A program made the translations under genes and the position numbers. A stretch of DNA of 64,000 nt from Cocos nucifera (taxonomy: Eukaryota > Streptophyta > Magnoliopsida > Arecales > Arecaceae): the NCBI GenBank assembly GCA_006176705.1, contig QRFJ01000054.1, forward strand, positions 3,543,080 through 3,607,079, given 5' to 3'. Position 1 is the first letter of the stretch, and the number at the start of each line of letters is the position of its first letter. The notes under the pieces were generated by a model, which worked only from the letters and a program-made list of their open reading frames with translations, did no database searches and was not told the origin of the DNA. Positions 56,906 through 64,000 of this stretch are shown here, in pieces.

Positions 56906-58320
56906 ATGCCTCCTAGGAAAGCTTCGACCCGATGGTCAACGACCTCTGCAATTAGATCCCATCCAGATTTATCCACTCCCACTTTGGCTCTGGCAACTCA
57001 AGCTCCACCTACAACCATGGTGGATGTGGAGCAGTTCAACCTACTGGTCCAGCAGGTTCGCGGTCTCGCGGAGGTAGTGCAGGCCATGCATCGGCAGGCT
57101 CCGACGTTAATTCGATCGGAGCAGGCTTCTTCGAAGCTTCATGATCCAGTCTAGGGATGGCCGACTTAGGCTAGCCGATCGGTGACCTTCGAAAAAAAAA
57201 AGCAGAGAATGAAGAGCCCTTGCTCAGACCATGACTCGACTTCAGGAAAAGTTTTGCCCCTGTTTCACCAAAAAATCTTGAAGATCAATAATCGTGAAGA
57301 TCTCCTGGATCAAAGACTCCAGAAAATGAGCCGACGAATTGAAGAACTTCATCATGCTTCCTTCTCGCAAGGTAACGATATTTGTCCTGACCCTCCTTTT
57401 TTTCAGAAAATTATACAGAAACCAATTCTGTCGAACTTCAAGCTTCCGCAGTTTGAGAGTTACGATTGGACCACCGATCCGATCGACCATCTGAAGGCCT
57501 TTCGGATAATGATGCTGCTCCACAGCATGCCAGATGCCATTTTGTGCCAGATATTTTTATCTATCCTCAAGGAAGCCGTCAAAAACTGGTACTCGATACT
57601 TAAGCCAGGTACCATCTTTTTTTTTGATCAAATGAGCCATCAGTTTGTGGCTCACTTCGTCAGCAGCCGACGTCCCCATCGAGGTTTAGATTTTTTAATG
57701 AATATCAAGCAAAAGAAGGAAGAATATATTCGGGCTTATGTTATCCAATTTAATGCTGCTGCATTGGAGGTTCAAAATCTGGATCAGTCTATTGCAATGG
57801 CCGCACTCAAGGACGGCCTTCAAAAGAATGATTTGCTATTCTCCTAGGAGAAGAAGTATCTCAGAGACTTTGCCGATATGCTGGCTCGGACTGAAGGTTA
57901 TGCCCACGCTGAAGAGGCCTTTAAGGCTGGGATAATGAAGTCACCCAGGAGCGGTAGGTAGATGAACCAAATGTGCCCATGATTGGAGAGAAATTGAGCG
58001 AAGCTCGGCTATGCTCTCGGACTCCTTCGGAGTGTAAGCAGGTCCGAACCCCTACCCAGGCTCAGAGGTGAAGAAGCTCAGATAGAAGGGCACGACGGAG
58101 CTCTTCCTTCAAAAAATTTCATAACTACACCCCTCTCAATACTCCAAAAATTCAAGTACTGATGGAGATTAGAAAGCAACTATCGAAACCGAAAAGGATG
58201 CGCACTCATCCCGACAAATGCAATCCTAGCAAGTTCTGCCTCTACCATCGCAATCACGATCATGATACGGAAGAGTGCATTTAGCTCCAAGACAAGATCG
58301 AGGAGCTCATCAGGTGTGGT
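56906..58320 (+). pseudogene. gag of element F (broken)
   Basis: It begins MPPRKASTRWSTTSAI. The capsid domain spans about 57180-57845, with FESYDWTTDPIDHLKAF and LKEAVKNWYSIL. TAG stops fall at 57152, 57845 and 58282. The zinc knuckle CLYHRNHDHDTEEC (about 58237-58278) is followed at once by the 58282 stop, at the same codon that is a stop in element B (3446). The knuckle is in another frame from the capsid. Confidence 0.75.
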
Positions 58321-58579
58321 AGGCTTTGCCGATTCCTGCGACGTCAACTGGAAGGATGAGAGGATCGGTCGAGAGCACCCCATCGCTAGAACCATCGAGG
58401 GGCGAGGAGCAGTGAGAAGATCGGCCCCTGATCGGCATCATTAACACCATCTTTAGAGAACTTCGGTGAGGGAGGCTAGCAGGTCAGCCGAGCCCGGGAA
58501 GAGGTGAAGAACTAAAAATCCCATCGCTTTCACTGACGAGGATGCTTAAGGAGTCCAGTTCCCATACAATGATGCGGTT

Positions 58580-58786
58580 GTAATCTCTTTGAACATTGCT
58601 GATTATGATGTACGCCATATTTTGGTAGATAATGAAAGTTTTACTGACGTTCTATACTATGATGGTTTCTTTAACATATCCATATCCGATAATCATCTAG
58701 GACTCATGAGCTCTCCGTTGGTCGACTTCACTGGCGATGCTGTGCTAGTGGAGGAAATGATAACTCTAGCCATGACTGTAGGATAG
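58580..58786 (+). pseudogene. protease region of element F
   Basis: It reads NIADYDVRHILVDNESFTDV, with the same D-N-E-S form of the active site as element B. It ends at TAG 58784-58786, again the same codon position as the stop in B (3938). Linker homology (ILDRPDLNALRA) continues afterwards. Confidence 0.65.
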
Positions 58787-58953
58787 TATCTAAAGCAGGC
58801 CAAGGTGTGGATCAACTTTTTGGTAGTAAAAGCTTCCTCCGCTTATAATGCAATCCTCGACCGACCTGATCTGAATGCACTACGAGCCATAGTGTCGACC
58901 TATTGCCTAAAAGTAAAATTCCTAACAAGCAATGGAATAGGTGAAATCAAAGA

Positions 58954-59437
58954 TGTTGGTGCAGAATTTGGTTGACGCCGGATCGAACTGGAGTCGAGAA
59001 AGATGAGATTACCATCGGTGATCTGTAAAATAAAATTTCATCCAAAATCGATGGTGAATTAGCCCTTTCTCTAGTGCTAATTCTATTGGTATAAAATTTG
59101 GTTAACACCAGATCGAACTGAAGTCGAGAAAAATAAGGTCACCGTTGGTGACCTGCAAAATAAAATTTCATTCGAAGATGGTGGTGATAGCTTCGGTAGG
59201 ATCCTTCGATGGTCAAGTTAGCTCTTCTGACCAATAGAAATGGAGTGCTCAAAGAGGAGTTTGGCTAGGTTTGGCTGTTGAGAAGTTCGGCTAGGTTTGG
59301 CCACTGAATAGTTCGGCCACTGAATGAATCCAACTGCTAGGGAGAGAATTTTTGATTGAAGCTCTTCCATGATTTTTAGCTGCATTAGACTAAGCTTCAG
59401 ACTAAACTTCGATGGAAGCAAAATTTATCTCCAACAA
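58954..59437 (-). repeat. tandem LTR pieces at the 3' end of element G
   Basis: An LTR with internal deletions occupies 59082-59437. Its right end TTTATCTCCAACA abuts the polypurine tract. On its left lies a 27-bp piece that is the rc of the family leader (GAATTAGCACTAGAGAAAGG), then a 100-bp LTR end beginning TGTTGGTGCAG at 58954. The order is LTR, leader, LTR end. Confidence 0.7.
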
Positions 59438-59599
59438 TAGTCCCCCCACTCTCGAGTTCGAAACTCGAAGGAAGAAAGTACAAAAAGAGCGACTGTCGAA
59501 GTCCTCTTCAAGGCTTTGCACCTTGTCTCCAATCGAGGTTGAAAGTATTGTTGAAGCTCGAAAAAGATCTTGTCTCCTATTGTTGTTGAGCACAATAAG

Positions 59600-60400
59600 G
59601 CCGTCTTTGGAGCCTTTCCTCTCATCCTGTCTAAAATGACCAAAATGGATGAGGTCTTCGACTTTGCTCACGTTAGGACGAGGTTCTCCTTCTATTTCTA
59701 ATGGGCTGTGGGGGCACATAAGGAACGTTGTTAGAACCTCTTCCCCCATCTCGTCTAAAATGAATGAGGTCTTTGACTTTGCTCACGTTAGAACGAGGTT
59801 CTCCTCCTATTTTTAATGGGCTGTGGGGGTACATAAGGGTCGTTGTTAGAGCCTCTCCCCCATCTCGTCTAAAATGAACGAGATCTTCTACTTTGCTCAT
59901 GTTAGGATGAGGTTCTCCTCCTATTCCGAATGGACTGTGAGGGCACATAAGGGCCATTGTTAGGGCCTCTCCCTCCATCTCGTCTAAAATGAATGAGGTC
60001 TTGACTTTGCTCACGTTAGGATGAGGTTCTCCTCCTATTTCTAATGGACTGTGGGGGTACGTAAGGACCGTTGTTAGAGCCTCTTTCTCCATCTCGTCTA
60101 AAATGGACGAGATCTTCGACTTTGCTCATGTTAGGATGAGGTTCTCCTCCTGTTCTTAACGGACTGTGGGAGCACGTAAGGGTCGTTGTTAGGGCCTCTC
60201 CCTCCATCTCGTCTAAAATGGATGAGGTTTTTGACTTTGCTCATATTAGGATGAGATTCTCCTGCTGTTCCTAACGGACTGTGGGAGCACATAAGGGCCA
60301 TTGTTAGGATTTCTCCTTTCATCTCGTCTAAAATAAATGAGATCTTCGACTTTGCTCATGTTAGGATAAGGTTCTCCTCCTATTCCTAACATGACCACTT
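59600..60400 (-). repeat. tandem array between pol and LTR of element G
   Basis: About seven copies of a 113-118 bp unit with CGTCTAAAATGAAT/GAC, CTTTGCTCACGTTAGGA and TGTGGGGGCACATAAGG landmarks. Homologous to the arrays in B and C. Confidence 0.85.
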
Positions 60401-60499
60401 CTGATTGCTTCTTTCCTATCATTATTCAATTTTTGTACCAAGAAATAATAATGTTGAAATGAAGGAGTTTTATTATAGAAAAATTACTGGTAGTACATC

Positions 60500-61740
60500 C
60501 TCAAATTTTTTGAGTTTCAAGATCGTTGGAGTATTGTTTCTCCAAACTCCTTTAGACGATAAGTTTTGGATCGGACGATCTCCACCACCTCATACGGACC
60601 TTTCCAATTTGGGACGAGTTTCTCCTAGCTCTGAGACTGAGAGACGGTGACTCACCAAAGTACTAAGTCCTCCACTTTGAATATTTTACTTTTGATTTTG
60701 GAGTTATAGTACCGAGCCATCTTTCGTCTGTAGGTTGCCATTTGAACCTAGGCTTTCTCCTTTTTCTCTTCCAGCAGGTCGAGGTTGACTCTGAGGTCCT
60801 ATGGATTGTTCTGCTCATTAAATGCCATGATCCATACTGACGGAAGCTTAAGTTCAATCGGAATGACTGCTTCTGTTTCAAAGGCCAAAGCGAATGGTAT
60901 TTCTTCAGTTGGCAGCTTTTGAATAGTTCGGTATGCCCAGAGGACGTGGTAGAGTTCATCCACCCAGGCCTCCTTTGCTTTGTCAAGTCTTATCTTAATA
61001 CCTTATAGTAGAGTTCGGTTGGTCACTTCAGCTTCTCCATTTGCTTATGGGTGAGCTACTGATGTGAAGTGGTGGAAGATGTTTAGATCTTCACAGAAGT
61101 CGGCAAACCTTGTTCCGATGAATTATCGTCCGTTATCAGTTATAAGGATTCGAGGCAGACCGAATCGACAGACTATTGACTTTCAGATGAAGTCTTGTAC
61201 CTTAGCCTCGATAATTTTGGCTAGAGATTCAGCTTCGACCCATTTGGTGAAGTAGTCAATTGCTATCAGGAGGAACTTCCGTTGTCTGGATGCTGTCAAA
61301 AAAAGATCAAGTATGTCCATTCCCCACTACGCAAATAGTCAGGGTGCACTTAGCGAAGTAAGCTCGGAGGTCAGCCATCTTTGTATGCTCGCATTCTTCT
61401 GATAGCGGTCATATTTTCTAACGTACTCCATAGAATCATGGTATAAGATCGACTAATAGTACCCTTACTGAAGTAGTTTTTACGATAGGGATCTGATTTC
61501 TATATGACTTTCATAAATTTCCTCATATACTTTTCATAATGCGAAATCAGTTTTTGAAGATCGAAGACATCTCAACAGTGGCAGTGAATACAACTTCTTA
61601 TATAACTTGCCCTCGTACAAAATGTATTGAAAGACTTGATTCTTGAGTTTTCGAGATTCTTTCGGATTATGAGGAAGGACTCCCTTCTTGAGGTAGGCAA
61701 CCAATGGGTCGATCCAGCTTAGCTCAAGTTCTATCTGCAA
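60500..61740 (-). pseudogene. integrase of element G (broken)
   Basis: The start IELELSWIDPLVAYLKKG (61740 region) keeps the Trp that is a stop in B. The core shows the ITDNGR equivalent near 61120-61140 and HP-stop-ANGEAEVT at 61030-61052. The C-terminal tail LVPNWKGPYEVVEIV (about 60570-60620) is typical of the end of Ty3/gypsy pol. Several stops and shifts occur. Confidence 0.75.
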
Positions 61741-61746
61741 AACGAC

Positions 61747-62181
61747 CTATAATTCCTCTGAGCTTAGGCATTTTAGGGTCTCAAAAAATACTTCTTTAGG
61801 TAGTTCGACTAGAGCTAAAGTGGTCAACTTAGAGAGGATGTCGGCTCTTATATTTTTTGCCCTCAGAATCCATCGAATACCGAAATAGCTGAAGGTCGGA
61901 GTCAAATTCTTTACTTTTTCAAGATATTTCATCATACTTTCCTTCCGCACTTCGTAGCTGCCACTAACTTGATCGATCACTAATTGAGAATCATTGTAGA
62001 CTTGAAGCTGATCTACTTTTAATTTTTTTGCTATTTTTAATCCGACAATCAGTGCTTCATACTCGACCCCATTATTAATCGCAGAAAATTTGAAGCGCAG
62101 CGCATACTTGACGACGACTCCTTCGAGACTGACTAAGACTAACCCCGCATCCACTCCAGTAGAGTTGGACGAACCATCCAC
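61747..62181 (-). pseudogene. archaeal-type RNase H of element G
   Basis: Open for 144 codons: MDGSSNSTGVDAGLVLVSLE, YEALIVGLKIAKKL, VYNDSQLVIDQV and KNIRADILSKL. The acidic positions of RNase H are retained. It ends at a stop before integrase. Confidence 0.75.
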
Positions 62182-62409
62182 GTACAGAGCCTAAAAACTT
62201 TTTGAAAGATTGGCTGTCTCTTTAGGGAGGTTCGGTTGCGACAGTAGAGTGCTGGTCTCATTCTACTCAAGCTCGGCATCATCAAGTATGGTACATTTCA
62301 TTACAAAATCTGCTAATATCTGAGCTTTGATCGATGGCAGGGATCGATAATTGATATTAAATTTCGTGAGCTTGATTGTCCATTTTACAATTCTCTCGAA
62401 AGCGTCCAT

Positions 62410-62739
62410 TTACTGAAGGACTGTCTTTATTGGTTGATCCATAAGGACCGTTATGGTGTGCCCCTGAAAGTAAGGTCGGAGCCTCCTGACAGCAATTAGA
62501 AGAGAGTAAGCTAATTTTTCTAGCTTAAAATATCTGATCTCTGTATTCCTTAAGACTCGGCTTATGTAGTAGACCGACTGTTGTATCTTCGCTTCCTTCT
62601 TGACTAAGACTACTGCCAAGGCCGTCGGAGAGATCGCTAAGTATAAGAATAATTCTTCTCCAGATTCGAGTTTTGTCAGTAGTGGGGGTGAGCGAAGATA
62701 GTTTTTGAGCTCCTCAAATGTCCATTGGTACTCCATCAT
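62410..62739 (-). pseudogene. RT-linked RNase H of element G
   Basis: Open for 109 codons: FEELKNYLRSPPLLTKLESG, LFLYLAISPTALAVVLV and VLMDQPIKTVLQ. It corresponds to B 5235-5565. A stop follows. Confidence 0.75.
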
Positions 62740-62959
62740 CTAGCAAAAATTCTTTGATTGCTTGAGAACTTGGAAGAAGGGTATGCATCGCTCAGTCGAT
62801 CTAGAGACAAAGCGATTTAGGGATGCCACTTTTTCAGTCAAGCGTTGAACTTCTTTGATTGTCTTTGGAGCGATCATCTCTTGAATGGCTCAGATTTTTG
62901 ATAGATTTGCTTCAATTTCATGCCTTGACACCATAAACCTTAGAAACTTTCTAGAGGTT

Positions 62960-63936
62960 ACACCAAAGGTGCACTTGATCAGATTCAGTTTCATCTTGTG
63001 CTTTTTGAGTGTACTGAAGGTCTCTTCAAGGTCGGCAAGGTGGTTTATAGAAACTCAACTTTTGACGAGCATGTCATCTACATATACCTCCATATTATGG
63101 TTGATTTGCTTCTTAAAGATTTTGTTGACCAGGCGTTGGTACATTATTCTAGTATTCTAAAACCTAAAGGGTATAACCCTGTAATAGTAAAGACCACGGT
63201 CAGTAATAAAAGTAGTTTTCTTCTTGTCCTCTAGCGTCATCCATATCTAATTATAGCCAGAGAAGGCGTTCATGAAGGTGAGAAGCTCATGGCCTGAGGT
63301 TGCGTCTACTAGTTGATCAATCCTGAAAAGAGGATAGCTATCTTTTAGGCAGGCTTTATTCAACTTTTTAAAGTCTATACACATCCTCCACTTATTATTT
63401 GCCTTTTTGATGAGGACCATATTTGAGACCCAGGTCGGATAGTTGACTTTCTGGATGAATCTAGCTTTGAGGAGCTTGCCTACTTCTTCCATAATTGCTT
63501 TCTACCTCTCCGGGGTATGGCTGCGCAGTTTCTCTTTTATTGATCGAGACTTCAGATCGATGGCCAGTCGATATTCCATAACTTCGGCATCAATTCCTGG
63601 CACATCCATTAGGGCCTAGGTGAAGACGTCCGCATTCTTCCTGAGGAAGGTGATGAGTTGCTTTCGAACCTTGTCCTCCAGGTTGGAGTCGATCTGTATA
63701 GTGTGCTCTACGTTTCCGTCATTCAAAGGCACGGATACAAGATCCTCTATAGGCTCACCTCGCTCCTTAGTAAGGTCATCTCGAACATCCAACCCATCAA
63801 CAGGATAAGGGTCGGACTGTTCTTCCTTATGCAGGATGATTGAGTAGCAGTGTCTTGCCAGAGCTTGATCTCCTCTGACCTCTCCGATTTCATAATCCAT
63901 CGAAAACTTTATCTTCAAATAATAAGTTGATACCAC
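62960..63936 (-). pseudogene. linker and reverse transcriptase of element G
   Basis: The linker (63936-63616) reads VSTYYLKIKFSMDYEIGEVR. RT is open at 63492-63247 with VLIKKANNKWRMCIDFKKLN and LLTFMNAFSGYN, in which Asp of MDAFSGYN is replaced by Asn. The YVDD motif survives in another frame near 63070-63090 (VYVDDMLVKS). Stops separate the pieces. Confidence 0.78.
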
Positions 63937-64000
63937 TGTCCGAAGTGCATTTAGATCAGATCGGTCAAGAATAGCATTATAGGCGAACGGAGTCCTTACG

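Larger units (their letters stand above)
56108..58953 (+). mobile_element. Tat-family element F, 5' part
   Basis: LTR 56108-56801, leader with ATTGATGCTAGAGAAAGGG, gag (from ATG 56906), zinc knuckle and protease. The sequence stops in the protease-RT linker (GIGEIK) at 58953, where minus-strand element G begins. The remainder of F should resume to the right of the window if G is a simple insertion. Confidence 0.85.
58954..64000 (-). mobile_element. Tat-family element G, 3' part, with an extra LTR stub
   Basis: Read from right to left it shows the protease-RT linker, RT, RNase H, aRH, integrase, repeat array, polypurine tract and LTR (59437-59082). Then come a primer-site/leader relic (59081-59055) and a second LTR end (59054-58954). 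It runs off the window at 64000, so gag and the 5' LTR are not seen. All domains are broken by stops and shifts. Confidence 0.85.

Overview
This window is nuclear DNA from a flowering plant, most likely a monocot with a transposon-rich genome. A palm would fit, but the sequence alone does not fix the species. The evidence is plant-type protein genes with GT-AG introns, a GC-rich single-exon plant MAPKKK, and dense nests of plant LTR retrotransposons. Only two host genes can be supported firmly. One is a MAPKKK17/18-like protein kinase (20876-22372, minus strand). The other is a BAP31-family ER membrane protein whose two coding exons (54214-54496 and 32573-32955, minus strand) lie 21.3 kb apart. 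A third, unidentified pair of exon-like segments (30905-31135 and 31217-31381, minus) looks like a gene remnant.

Layout. 1-9122: two Ty3/gypsy Tat-type elements of one family in head-to-head orientation. Element A runs leftward out of the window. Element B runs rightward with gag, protease, reverse transcriptase, RNase H, a second (archaeal-type) RNase H, integrase, a tandem-repeat block and a 3' LTR, all damaged by stops and frameshifts. 9123-20250: AT-rich non-coding DNA holding a solo LTR (12203-13607), a short non-coding LTR element (16105-18727) and a 49-T tract between direct repeats. 20250-24800: the MAPKKK gene with a TATA box and a G-box/ABRE. 24805-28559: a 3.76-kb non-coding LTR retrotransposon with an initiator-Met primer site. 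28560-32570: an LTR-like piece, a 340-bp tandem duplication and the exon-like remnant.

32573-54496: the BAP31 gene. Its intron holds a broken Tat-like element (33790-35052 plus 40144-40652) invaded by a chromovirus-type LTR (37433-40143), a foldback element (42401-42767), a 310-bp TRIM (43065-43374), a gag-only Tat element with an intact target-site duplication (45982-51592) and a solo LTR with its duplication and a 10-N assembly gap (52077-53224).

56108-64000: Tat element F (plus strand) is interrupted at 58953/58954 by Tat element G (minus strand), which continues past the window end.

Most of the interest lies in the retrotransposon family. Its LTRs carry 45-bp in-frame minisatellites. 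Its U3 regions carry 25-bp repeats upstream of a TATA box. A further repeat array sits between pol and the polypurine tract. Its copies share stop codons at the same conserved glutamine positions. None of the elements looks coding-competent.
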